8,436 bases of DNA from an uncultured Coriobacteriaceae bacterium (GTDB lineage Bacteria > Actinomycetota > Coriobacteriia > Coriobacteriales > QAMH01): assembly GCA_902796975.1 (NCBI GenBank), contig CADBRF010000182.1, forward strand, positions 1-8,436, written 5' to 3'. Numbering within the stretch: the stretch's first letter is position 1; the number at the start of each line of letters is the position of its first letter. Shown one piece after another: positions 1 to 7,125 of this stretch. Under the pieces are notes generated by a model, which worked only from the letters and a program-made list of their open reading frames with translations, was not told the DNA's origin and did not search any database. The translations under genes were made by a program, and so were the position numbers.

Positions 1-1
1 C

Positions 2-832
2 TCAATCTCTATCAGCGGAATAATCATGTCCTTGCTGAGGCAGATGCTTTTTATGCGCCCAAACGAGGAGGGCGACACCTGCAATAATCATCGGCAACGA
101 GAGGAGCTGACCCATCGTGCCCCACGTGCCAAAGAAGTAGCCAAGCTGAATATCGGGCAGGCGCACGAACTCAATGCAGATGCGAACGATGCCGTAGTAC
201 ACGAGGAAAAAACCCAAGAAGAAGCCCTGTGGGCGCGGCGGATTGTTCTTGCGCGAAAGGATGAACATGATGATGAAAAGGATGAGCCCCTCCAGCACCG
301 CCTCGTAGAGCTGGGAAGGATGGTAGTAGATGCCGCTGTTGGTGAACTGCACTCCCCAGGGAAGCGTAGTTGGGGCACCATAGAGCTCACCGTTTATGAA
401 GTTCGCGATACGTCCGAAGAAAAGACCGCAGGGAACGCCGCAAACTACAAGGTCTGCCAGAGTCATAAAGGGCATCTTGTATACGTGAGCATAGATGAGG
501 CCCGCCACGATGATGCCGATGAGGCCTCCATGGAACGACATGCCGCCCTCGTTGACCGCCAAGATGCGGAAGGGGTCCTCAAGATAGTAGCCATTTCCGT
601 AGAAAAGGCAGTAACCCAGACGAGCGCCAATGATAACGCCGAAGGCGCAGTAGCAGACGAATACAAGTACATCGTAGCTATCAAACCGCAGTTTCCAGTG
701 GCGGGCATAGAGGTAGACCACCAGCCCCGCGAGTGCAAAACCTGCCATGTAGGCAAGGCCGTACCAGCGCACATAGAGGGGCCCAATGATGATTGCGACG
801 GGATCAAGTGTATGCCAGAACCGATTCAACAT
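2..832 (-). CDS. lgt: Prolipoprotein diacylglyceryl transferase (Lgt)
   Basis: This integral membrane enzyme transfers diacylglyceryl from phosphatidylglycerol to the lipobox cysteine of prolipoproteins, the first step of lipoprotein maturation. The 276-residue length is normal for the family. Seen in the sequence: N-terminal GPLYVRWYGLAY (17-28), the MSFHGG segment with H101, the Lgt signature GRIANFINGELYG (140-152) containing the essential Arg (R141) and Asn, HPSQLYE (171-177), and the C-terminal RICIEFVRLPD (217-227) carrying the second essential Arg (R224). Several hydrophobic segments fit a seven-helix topology. The ATG at 832 gives the expected N-terminus, and an in-frame TGA lies 21 bases upstream. 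No purine-rich ribosome binding site precedes it (the sequence just upstream reads CCATTACCTGC), so translation may be weak or leaderless. The stop TGA is at positions 4-2, so the gene is complete. It diverges from the reductase gene with a 15-base gap. Confidence 0.97.
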   Translation of the reverse strand: MLNRFWHTLDPVAIIIGPLYVRWYGLAYMAGFALAGLVVYLYARHWKLRFDSYDVLVFVCYCAFGVIIGARLGYCLFYGNGYYLEDPFRILAVNEGGMSFHGGLIGIIVAGLIYAHVYKMPFMTLADLVVCGVPCGLFFGRIANFINGELYGAPTTLPWGVQFTNSGIYYHPSQLYEAVLEGLILFIIMFILSRKNNPPRPQGFFLGFFLVYYGIVRICIEFVRLPDIQLGYFFGTWGTMGQLLSLPMIIAGVALLVWAHKKHLPQQGHDYSADRD

Positions 833-847
833 GCAGGTAATGGTACC
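833..847. promoter_or_regulatory. 15-base divergent gap between lgt and the reductase gene
   Basis: The gap between the two divergent start codons is too short to hold a promoter for either gene, so each promoter must lie inside the opposite coding region, or the mRNAs are leaderless. A perfect 10-base palindrome, ATGGTACCAT (840-849), covers the right half of the gap and the first bases of the reductase start. A weak ribosome binding site, AGG (835-837), lies 10 bases before the reductase ATG. No confident -35/-10 pair was identified for either direction. Confidence 0.4.
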
Positions 848-1990
848 ATGTCACGCATGACTAACTCTAAACATTACTCAACGATTGTTGTGGGCGCGGG
901 TCCTGCGGGCATCGCGTGCGCACGAGAAGCCGCCAAGAGCGGCACGGTACTCATAATCGAACGCCTCCCCCTACCCCGCCATAAAAGCTGTGGAGGAATG
1001 CTCAACGAATATTCTCAGAGCTTCTTTGCGGAAGAGGGCATTGAAATTCCCGCAGATATTGTCTGCGAACCAAGAGATATCCACTTTCGCTATGTCGGCT
1101 GGGATCAGAAGGCCTTTCGCGGCACCAACCTCCATTTCGTGAACGTGGATCGCGATAGCTTCGATAATTGGCTTATCACCTTGCTTCCCGAAAACGTGGA
1201 GATTTGGCCTGAGACTCGCTTCGTCGGGTGCAAGCAGAATCCGGAAGGTATTACCGTCCAGGTTCGGAATGCAAACGACCCGCATGCCGAGGTCATTTCG
1301 CTTACCTGCGGCTACCTTGTTGGCTGCGATGGCCCCCGTTCCGAGGTCCGCCGTCAAACGCCGGCAACCAAACTCGCCCTCTATAAGACGCTTCAGGATT
1401 TCGTGCCCATCACGCAACCGCTTGAACCCTATTTTGACTGCCTCTACACAAAGAAGCTGGGCAGTGAATATGGCTATGGATATGTCGTCCCCAAAGGTGA
1501 TGTGGCCATCGTCGGATCTGTGTTCTACCCCGGCTCAAAACATGTGAAGGAACTTCACGAACAGGCAGTTGACCTCTTTGCCGAGCACTATAAGTTCAGC
1601 ACTGATGCCGTTGCTCGCGAAGCCTGGGTTGCTGTCAAGGTCAACACGATTGATGATATTTCCGCAGGCTCTGGCCGCATTCTGCTCGCCGGAGAAGCTG
1701 CTGGCATCTTCTCGCCATCCTCCGGCGAAGGTATCTCCTTCGCTCTCAACACCGGCTCTCGGGCGGGCAAGGCAATCGCCTCTGCACGAGAAACGGATAC
1801 GCGCATAGGGAAACCCTATGCTCCTGGCGAATCCGCCGCGCTCCACCTGTATGCAGATGCCTTGGAGCCCATCAGGAGCAACGTCGCGCGTAGATTGCTC
1901 TACTTCCCATTTTTGGATTCGCATGCAGCAAAGATCGCCGGAGCCATCGCGCCCCAGGCTCTCATGAACTACGTCGTCCACCGCATCTAA
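848..1990 (+). CDS. FAD-dependent oxidoreductase, geranylgeranyl reductase family
   Basis: The protein is a 380-residue soluble flavoprotein of the geranylgeranyl reductase/FixC-like group (COG0644 type), whose members reduce isoprenoid double bonds or act as electron-transfer dehydrogenases. Seen: dinucleotide-binding VVGAGPAG (14-21) with E38 at the end of strand 2, the family motif HKSCGG (45-50), GCDGPRSEVRR (159-169), a GYGYVVPKGD segment (209-218) resembling the YGW-FPKG region of these reductases, and the second FAD motif LAGEAAG (280-286) followed by SSGEGISFAL (291-300). The second FAD motif has Glu where GDAAG is more usual. No signal peptide or membrane helix is evident. The ATG at 848 is preceded by AGG 10 bases upstream; ATG 857 is an alternative with no ribosome binding site. 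The open frame continues upstream through the antisense of lgt, but that part is not credible protein. The substrate cannot be named: candidates are a menaquinone or polyprenyl side chain, or another lipid. Family assignment is firm; function is not. Confidence 0.88.
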   Translation: MSRMTNSKHYSTIVVGAGPAGIACAREAAKSGTVLIIERLPLPRHKSCGGMLNEYSQSFFAEEGIEIPADIVCEPRDIHFRYVGWDQKAFRGTNLHFVNVDRDSFDNWLITLLPENVEIWPETRFVGCKQNPEGITVQVRNANDPHAEVISLTCGYLVGCDGPRSEVRRQTPATKLALYKTLQDFVPITQPLEPYFDCLYTKKLGSEYGYGYVVPKGDVAIVGSVFYPGSKHVKELHEQAVDLFAEHYKFSTDAVAREAWVAVKVNTIDDISAGSGRILLAGEAAGIFSPSSGEGISFALNTGSRAGKAIASARETDTRIGKPYAPGESAALHLYADALEPIRSNVARRLLYFPFLDSHAAKIAGAIAPQALMNYVVHRI

Positions 1991-2030
1991 GCCTGGGCAA
2001 CTGTTAGCACTACACCATCATGTAATAGAA

Positions 2031-2074
2031 AACCGGAGCGGTTATCCTCAAAGAGAGAAGGAACCGCTCCGGTT
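2031..2074. terminator. 13-bp perfect inverted repeat in the convergent intergenic region
   Basis: Arms 2031-2043 (AACCGGAGCGGTT) and 2062-2074 (AACCGCTCCGGTT) are exact reverse complements around an 18-base spacer. The repeat starts 41 bases after the reductase stop. In the plus direction it is followed by CCTTCGT, a poor U-tract. In the minus direction the arm runs into TTTTCTATT, which is more terminator-like. It could stop reductase transcripts and catch read-through from the atp operon. The hairpin is certain from sequence; terminator function is inferred. Confidence 0.65.
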
Positions 2075-2159
2075 CCTTCGTAATGTCCAAGTCCAACTAA
2101 GCCATTTTGCACATCGTATTATTTCCGGGTTGCTACCCACAATTCAATGCATTCAATAC

Positions 2160-2192
2160 AAAAAGGGAGCCCACCTTTCGGCAGGCTCCCTT
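2160..2192 (-). terminator. Rho-independent terminator of the atp operon
   Basis: On the minus strand, 22 bases after the atpC stop, the sequence forms a stem AAGGGAGCC/GGCTCCCTT (9 bp, arms 2184-2192 and 2163-2171). The stem continues with a short inner helix closed by a GAAA tetraloop and is followed by a run of five T. This is a textbook intrinsic terminator at the end of the ATP synthase operon. In the plus direction there is no T-run directly after the stem, so it acts mainly on the atp transcript. Confidence 0.93.
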
Positions 2193-2214
2193 CAAAAAGC
2201 TTTTCTGAGATTGA

Positions 2215-2625
2215 CTACTTTGCAGTCAGCTCGTGCAAGAGCGTCTCATACCATTTGAGCTCGTTCTCCAAGAACTCACGGTTTGAATCGTCCTCAGCAA
2301 GCCCTTCGAGCTGCTCTTTTATCTCGTCGACTTTCACGCCGATTGTATCGGCCTTCATGTCCTCAGTAGTAGCGGCACGGTCGGCAAGAATAATCACATG
2401 CTCGCCATCGACTTGTGCATAGCCACCAGCGACGGTGTAGCGAATGACATCGCCGCCTTCAGCAGGAGTCACACGCACAGAGCCGTAGTTCAGCAACGTG
2501 ACAACGGGCTCATGGCGTGCATAGACACCCATTTCGCCGTTGGCAGCTGGAAGCACCACGAATGATGCCTCGTCGGAGAACAGCTTGCGCTCCGGAGTCA
2601 CTATCTCAACTTGCAGATTTGGCAT
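2215..2625 (-). CDS. atpC: ATP synthase F1 subunit epsilon
   Basis: Epsilon subunit of the central stalk, which links gamma to the c-ring and can inhibit ATP hydrolysis through its C-terminal helices. The 136-residue length is typical. The N-terminal beta-sandwich spans about 1-85 (LQVEIVTPERKLFSDEA; GEMGVYARHEPVVTLL at 30-45; GGYAQVDGEHVIILAD at 67-82). The C-terminal helical hairpin (about 96-136) is present but strongly acidic (DEIKEQLEGLAEDD) and has few of the arginines and alanines usual there. It is the last gene of the operon, starting 24 bases after the atpD stop, with a strong site TAGGAGGAA (2632-2640) 8 bases before the ATG. It is followed by the operon terminator. Confidence 0.96.
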   Translation of the reverse strand: MPNLQVEIVTPERKLFSDEASFVVLPAANGEMGVYARHEPVVTLLNYGSVRVTPAEGGDVIRYTVAGGYAQVDGEHVIILADRAATTEDMKADTIGVKVDEIKEQLEGLAEDDSNREFLENELKWYETLLHELTAK

Positions 2626-2649
2626 GCGTCGTTCCTCCTAGCCTGCAAC

Positions 2650-4077
2650 CTAAGCGAGCTCTTCGGCAGCCTTGAGCACGTCCTCGACGGTACCCTTGTT
2701 ACGGAAAGCCTGCTCGGGAACATCATCAAGCTCGCCATCGATGATGGCCTTGAAGGAACGAACCGTGTCCTCGACCTTGACGTAGATGCCGTCAACGCCA
2801 GTGAACTGCTTGGCGACATGGAAGGGTTGGCCAAGGAACTGCTGGATCTTACGAGCGCGAGAAACCGTGAGCTTCTGGTCCTCGGAGAGCTCGTCCATAC
2901 CAAGAATGGCGATGATGTCCTGCAGGTCGGTGTACTCCTGAAGAATCTGCTGAACCTTGACTGCGACGTCGTAGTGCTCCTGGCCGACAACGCTCGGGTC
3001 GAGTGCGCGGCTGGTGGAAGCCAGCGGGTCGATAGCAGGGTAAATGCCCAGCTCGGCGATGGAACGCGAAAGAACCGTCGTGGCATCCAGGTGGATGAAC
3101 GTCGTTGCAGGTGCAGGGTCAGTCAGGTCGTCAGCGGGAACGTAGACAGCCTGCACGGAGGTGATAGCACCCTTAGCCGTGGAGGTAATACGCTCCTGGA
3201 GGTCGCCCATCTCGGTAGCCAGCGTGGGCTGATAGCCTACAGCGGAAGGCATACGGCCGAGAAGTGCGGAAACCTCGGAACCAGCCTGCGAGAAGCGGAA
3301 AATGTTGTCGATGAAGAGCAGAACGTCCTGGCCCTGATCACGGAAGTACTCGGCTGCGGTCAGACCAGCCAGACCGACGCGGAGACGCGCTCCCGGCGGC
3401 TCGTTCATCTGGCCGTAGACCAGGCAGGTCTTGTTGATAACGCCAGACTCGCTCATCTCGAGGTAGAGGTCCGTACCCTCACGAGTACGCTCGCCTACAC
3501 CAGTGAAGACGGAGGTACCGTTGTGCTCCTGTGCGAGGTTGTTGATGAGTTCCTGAATCAGAACCGTCTTGCCAACGCCTGCGCCGCCGAAGAGGCCCGT
3601 CTTACCACCGCGGACATAGGGCTCGAGAAGGTCGATAGCCTTGATGCCAGTCTCGAAGGTCTCGGTAGACGTGGTGAGCTCATCGAACTCAGGAGCGGGA
3701 CGGTGGATGGGATAGTAATCGCTGATCTCGGGCATGGGCTTGCCATCAACAGGCTCGCCGAGAACGTTCCAAATACGACCCAGCGTGTTCTCGCCAACGG
3801 GCATCATAATCGGGTTGCCCGTATCGACGACTTCGACACCACGCTTGAGGCCGTCAGTCGCGCTCATGGCAACGGTGCGAACCATGTTGCCAGGCAGGTG
3901 CATCTGAACCTCGAGAACGGTCTCAATGTGACCGACCGGGGTGTCAACACTCACCTTGAGCGCGTTGTAAATCGCGGGGATGGCATCTGCCGGGAACTCG
4001 CAGTCCACGACAGCACCAACAATACGCGCGATATGACCAACGTTGTTCATGCTTGTGTCCTTATTCTCATCATTCAT
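2650..4077 (-). CDS. atpD: ATP synthase F1 catalytic subunit beta
   Basis: Catalytic subunit of the alpha3beta3 hexamer that makes ATP from ADP and phosphate. It has 475 residues, normal length. Seen: N-terminal beta-barrel GHIARIVGAVVDCEF (14-28), Walker A GGAGVGKT (164-171), catalytic glutamate in GERTREG (E196), Walker B LLFIDNIFRF (253-262, D257), the signature PAIDPLASTSR (347-357), and DELSEDQ (395-401) at the canonical DELSEED position, with the last residues varied. The ATG at 4077 follows the atpG stop directly (TAA-ATG) and has GGAGG (4086-4090) 8 bases upstream, inside the codons for the acidic tail of gamma. A second in-frame ATG at residue 10 (4050) has its own AAGGA 7 bases upstream and would give an N-terminus nearer the usual family start. 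The upstream ATG is preferred on the stronger site. Confidence 0.98.
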   Translation of the reverse strand: MNDENKDTSMNNVGHIARIVGAVVDCEFPADAIPAIYNALKVSVDTPVGHIETVLEVQMHLPGNMVRTVAMSATDGLKRGVEVVDTGNPIMMPVGENTLGRIWNVLGEPVDGKPMPEISDYYPIHRPAPEFDELTTSTETFETGIKAIDLLEPYVRGGKTGLFGGAGVGKTVLIQELINNLAQEHNGTSVFTGVGERTREGTDLYLEMSESGVINKTCLVYGQMNEPPGARLRVGLAGLTAAEYFRDQGQDVLLFIDNIFRFSQAGSEVSALLGRMPSAVGYQPTLATEMGDLQERITSTAKGAITSVQAVYVPADDLTDPAPATTFIHLDATTVLSRSIAELGIYPAIDPLASTSRALDPSVVGQEHYDVAVKVQQILQEYTDLQDIIAILGMDELSEDQKLTVSRARKIQQFLGQPFHVAKQFTGVDGIYVKVEDTVRSFKAIIDGELDDVPEQAFRNKGTVEDVLKAAEELA

Positions 4078-4980
4078 TTATTCTTCCTCCAACGCCGCTG
4101 CACCACCGACGATTTCGGTGATCTCAGTGGTAATCGCACCCTGACGCACACGGTTGTACATGCGGTTCAAGGTGAAGATCATGTCGGAGGCGTTGTCCGT
4201 TGCAGACTTCATTGCCTTGCGACGTGCTCCCTGCTCTGCAGCAGCGGAATCAAGCAGCGCATGATAGACCATCGTCTGAACATATGCAGGAAGAAGGTGG
4301 TCGAGAACCGTAGCTGCATCCGGTTCGAATTCGCTCGAAGAAGCGAACTTGCCCTCAGCGGTCTCGGCGCCTTCCTCGGCCTCTTTCTTGAAGCTCTCAG
4401 GGCTCACCGGCAGGATGGTCTCCTGACGAAGGTCCTGATCTGCGGAGTTCCGCGCGTGATTGTAGAAAATCACTACCTCGTCTGCCTTTTCCTGCTCGAA
4501 AGCAGAGCGGGCATAAGAGGCGACCTCGCGTGCCTCGGCGGCAGTTGGGTCGGCGGAGAGATCCACAAACGTCATCACTGGCGTCACATGGCGGTAATGG
4601 AAGAAGCCGATGCCCTTCTTACCGCAGACGATAATCTCGGTGGCGATGCCTTCACGCTCGTTGGCAACACGCCATTTGTCGGCGAGGCGCAGCACATTGC
4701 TGTTGAACCCACCGGCCAGACCACGGTCGGAAACGATCGCGATTCCAATGGCGGTTTTCTTCTCGGGACGAACCCGGAAGAAGGGATGGTCACTATTACC
4801 AATATGCTCGACTACGTTAGCAAGCGTCTTTGCCATTGCCTCGGAATAGGGCGTGGCCTCGGCGATGCGCTCAGTGGCATGCCGAATCTTGGCAGTTGCA
4901 ACCATCTCCATGGTATGGGTGATCTGCTCGGTGCTCTGCACCGAGTTGATACGCCTTTTAATATCGCGGAGACCTGCCAT
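4078..4980 (-). CDS. atpG: ATP synthase F1 subunit gamma
   Basis: Gamma is the rotating central shaft of F1. It has 300 residues, slightly longer than E. coli gamma. Seen: N-terminal coiled-coil helix LRDIKRRINSVQSTEQIT (4-21) continuing through MEMVATAKIR, the conserved SDRGLAGGFN (84-93), a Rossmann-like middle domain, and the C-terminal helix with AMKSATDNASDMI (256-268) and ITTEITEIVGGAAAL (283-297). About ten extra, mainly acidic and polar residues (roughly 194-215) lie before FEPDAATVLDHLLP. The start follows the atpA stop by 9 bases with AGAGGT (4985-4990) 4-5 bases before the ATG. The last codons, for Leu-Glu-Glu-Glu, double as the ribosome binding site of atpD. Confidence 0.97.
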   Translation of the reverse strand: MAGLRDIKRRINSVQSTEQITHTMEMVATAKIRHATERIAEATPYSEAMAKTLANVVEHIGNSDHPFFRVRPEKKTAIGIAIVSDRGLAGGFNSNVLRLADKWRVANEREGIATEIIVCGKKGIGFFHYRHVTPVMTFVDLSADPTAAEAREVASYARSAFEQEKADEVVIFYNHARNSADQDLRQETILPVSPESFKKEAEEGAETAEGKFASSSEFEPDAATVLDHLLPAYVQTMVYHALLDSAAAEQGARRKAMKSATDNASDMIFTLNRMYNRVRQGAITTEITEIVGGAAALEEE

Positions 4981-4989
4981 CCCTACCTC

Positions 4990-6555
4990 TTATTCCTCGT
5001 ACACAAAGGAAGCCTTGTACTGCTTGATAGCCTCGGTGAGTTCATCACGAAGCGCATCATCCAGCTTGCCCTTCTCGCGGAGACGGGCAACAAGGTCAGC
5101 CTTGTTGGTGTGCATGTAGTCGATGAGGCCGGCGCGGAAGCGGAGCACCGCGGAGACGGGCATATCATCGAGAAGGCCCTGGGAACCAGCGTAGATGGCG
5201 ATGACTTGGTCCTCGACCTCCATGGAGGCGAAACGACCCTGCTTGAGGAGCTCGGTCATACGGGCACCACGCGTGAGCTGATCCTGGGTAGCCTTATCGA
5301 GGTCGCTGCCGAACTGGGCAAATGCCTGGAGTTCGCGGTATGAAGCGAGGTCGAGACGGAGCGTACCGGCAACCTGCTTCATAGACTTGACCTGTGCCGA
5401 ACCACCGACGCGGGAAACCGAAATACCCACGTTGACAGCGGGGCGCTGGCCCTGGAAGAAGAGGTCGGACTGCAGATAAATCTGACCATCGGTAATGGAG
5501 ATGACGTTGGTCGGAATGTATGCTGCAACGTCGCCGTCCTGGGTCTCGATGATAGGAAGTGCGGTCAGCGAGCCGCCGCCGTTCTTATCGGAGAGCTTGA
5601 CTGCGCGCTCGAGCAGACGAGAGTGCAGGTAGAAAACGTCGCCAGGATAAGCCTCGCGTCCCGGCGGACGATGCAGGGTCAGCGACATCTGACGGTAAGC
5701 AACAGCCTGCTTGGACAGGTCGTCGTACACGCAGAGGACGTGACGTCCGGGGTTCATAGCAGATGCGGGCTTGCCGTCTTCGCCGTTGTAGATGAAGAAC
5801 TCGCCAATAGCAGCGCCTGCCATAGGAGCAATGTACTGGAGAGGAGCTGCGTCGGATGCAGGAGCGGAGACAACGATGGTGTAATCCATCGCGCCGTGGC
5901 GCTGAAGCGTCTCAACTACGGACGCGACCGTGGAGGCCTTCTGGCCAATCGCGACGTAGATGCAGATCATGTCCTTGCCCTTTTGGTTAATGATGGTATC
6001 GACGCCGATAGAGGTCTTGCCCGTCTGGCGGTCGCCGATGATGAGCTCACGCTGGCCACGTCCAATCGGGATCATCGCGTCGATTGCGATGAGACCGGTC
6101 TGAACAGGCTCGTGAACAGGCGTACGCTCGATAATGCCAGGAGCCTTGAACTCGACGGGGCGATAGCCCTCTGCCTCGATGGGGCCCTTGCCGTCGAGCG
6201 GCATGCCCAGCGGGTTCACAACACGGCCAAGCATTGCCTTGCCGGAGGGAACCTCCACGATGCGGCCCGTGGTATGGACCTCATCGTTTTCCTTGATAGC
6301 GTTGACATCGCCCAGAAGGACGGCGCCAACCTCTTCTTCCTCAAGATTCTGCGCGAGGCCGTAAACCGTCTTCCCTTCGGAAGAAACGAATTCAAGCAGC
6401 TCACCCGCCATGCAGTCCTTGAGGCCGTCAACGCGAGCAATACCGTCGCCAATCTGGATAACGGTGCCAACCTCACGCGACTCAACGCTCGTATCGAGGC
6501 TGTCAAGCTGCTTGCGCAGCACCTCGTCGATAGCGCTAGCGGTAATTTCCGCCAT
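4990..6555 (-). CDS. atpA: ATP synthase F1 subunit alpha
   Basis: Regulatory, non-catalytic nucleotide-binding subunit of F1. It has 521 residues, slightly longer than the common 500-515. Seen: N-terminal delta-contacting segment (about 1-25), beta-barrel VGTVIQIGDGIARVDGL (29-45), Walker A GDRQTGKT (174-181), Walker B LCVYDDLSKQ (274-283), RPPGREAYPGDVFYLHSRLL (296-315), VISITDGQIYL (351-361), and the arginine finger in SVSRVGGSAQ (R382) that reaches the catalytic site on beta. A 12-residue stretch, EDGKPASAMNPG (259-270), is inserted between GEFFIYNG and RHVLCVYDDL relative to E. coli, Bacillus and mycobacterial alpha as I recall them. The start ATG abuts the atpH stop (TAA-ATG), with GGAGGT (6565-6570) 9 bases upstream inside the end of atpH. 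Confidence 0.98.
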   Translation of the reverse strand: MAEITASAIDEVLRKQLDSLDTSVESREVGTVIQIGDGIARVDGLKDCMAGELLEFVSSEGKTVYGLAQNLEEEEVGAVLLGDVNAIKENDEVHTTGRIVEVPSGKAMLGRVVNPLGMPLDGKGPIEAEGYRPVEFKAPGIIERTPVHEPVQTGLIAIDAMIPIGRGQRELIIGDRQTGKTSIGVDTIINQKGKDMICIYVAIGQKASTVASVVETLQRHGAMDYTIVVSAPASDAAPLQYIAPMAGAAIGEFFIYNGEDGKPASAMNPGRHVLCVYDDLSKQAVAYRQMSLTLHRPPGREAYPGDVFYLHSRLLERAVKLSDKNGGGSLTALPIIETQDGDVAAYIPTNVISITDGQIYLQSDLFFQGQRPAVNVGISVSRVGGSAQVKSMKQVAGTLRLDLASYRELQAFAQFGSDLDKATQDQLTRGARMTELLKQGRFASMEVEDQVIAIYAGSQGLLDDMPVSAVLRFRAGLIDYMHTNKADLVARLREKGKLDDALRDELTEAIKQYKASFVYEE

Positions 6556-7125
6556 TTACCTCTCACCTCCGGATCTTTGAGACGAAAGCACGACACGGGT
6601 TTTTTCGAGCTGTTTTGCAACGCTCGCGTCAATTCTCTTGCCGTGTGCACCCAATATAATTCCACCCATGATGCTCGGATCAATGTGCTCACGGAGCACA
6701 ATGCTCTTGCCAAACTGCGGCTCGAGCTTGTTCTTGATCTGCGTGCGCAGCGCATCATCGAGCTCGACGACCGTCGTTACATCGACAATTACTGCATCGA
6801 GAGCTTCCTCGGCCTTAGCCTGGAACTCGTTCACAAAACGGTGAATGAGACCGAGCTCGTGGCGTTCAGCCATAACGGAAACTACCTTGAGAACCGACGG
6901 ATCGAACCCTTCGAAGATGCTTCCCAGAATATTCACGCGAGCATCTGCATCGAGCGTCTCATCACGGAGCGCGTCGCGCAGCGCGGGATGCTCGACAAGA
7001 ACATGCTGCATTTCCTTGAGTTGGCTCGTGGCTTCGAACGTCGTTCCAGAAGCCTGAGTCGCATCAAGAAGAACCTGAACATAGGTTGCTATCTCGCGGT
7101 TAACGAGCAGACGATTCTTAGGCAT
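6556..7125 (-). CDS. atpH: ATP synthase F1 subunit delta
   Basis: Delta (OSCP-type) is the peripheral-stalk subunit that joins the b dimer to the top of F1. The 189-residue length is typical. The N-terminal helical domain spans about 1-105. The C-terminal region carries the conserved HIDPSIMGGIILGAHGKRID (147-166) followed by SVAKQLEKTR. It is a single-domain delta, not the b-delta fusion seen in mycobacteria. Its ATG lies inside the 3' end of atpF (8-base overlap, 7118-7125). GGAGGT (7137-7142) is 11 bases upstream, with a second AGG nearer. The start codon and part of the ribosome binding site fall in a perfect hairpin (7122-7149), so expression probably depends on atpF translation. Confidence 0.95.
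   Translation of the reverse strand: MPKNRLLVNREIATYVQVLLDATQASGTTFEATSQLKEMQHVLVEHPALRDALRDETLDADARVNILGSIFEGFDPSVLKVVSVMAERHELGLIHRFVNEFQAKAEEALDAVIVDVTTVVELDDALRTQIKNKLEPQFGKSIVLREHIDPSIMGGIILGAHGKRIDASVAKQLEKTRVVLSSQRSGGER

Noticed and set aside
26..847. Upstream extension of the reductase reading frame through lgt
   Set aside because: This part is the in-register antisense of lgt. The flavin-binding fold begins right after the ATG at 848, so a 270-residue N-terminal extension is not credible.
2127..2157. Short GGGT/ACCC hairpin and repeated ATTCAAT in the convergent spacer
   Set aside because: The stem is only 4 bp and the repeats are short; expected by chance in an AT-richer spacer.
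2611..5343. A 910-codon plus-strand open frame opposite atpD, atpG and atpA
   Set aside because: It lies in exact mirror register with three unmistakable genes, and its openness is explained by missing TTA, CTA and TCA codons. The translation resembles no known protein family and spans several gene boundaries.
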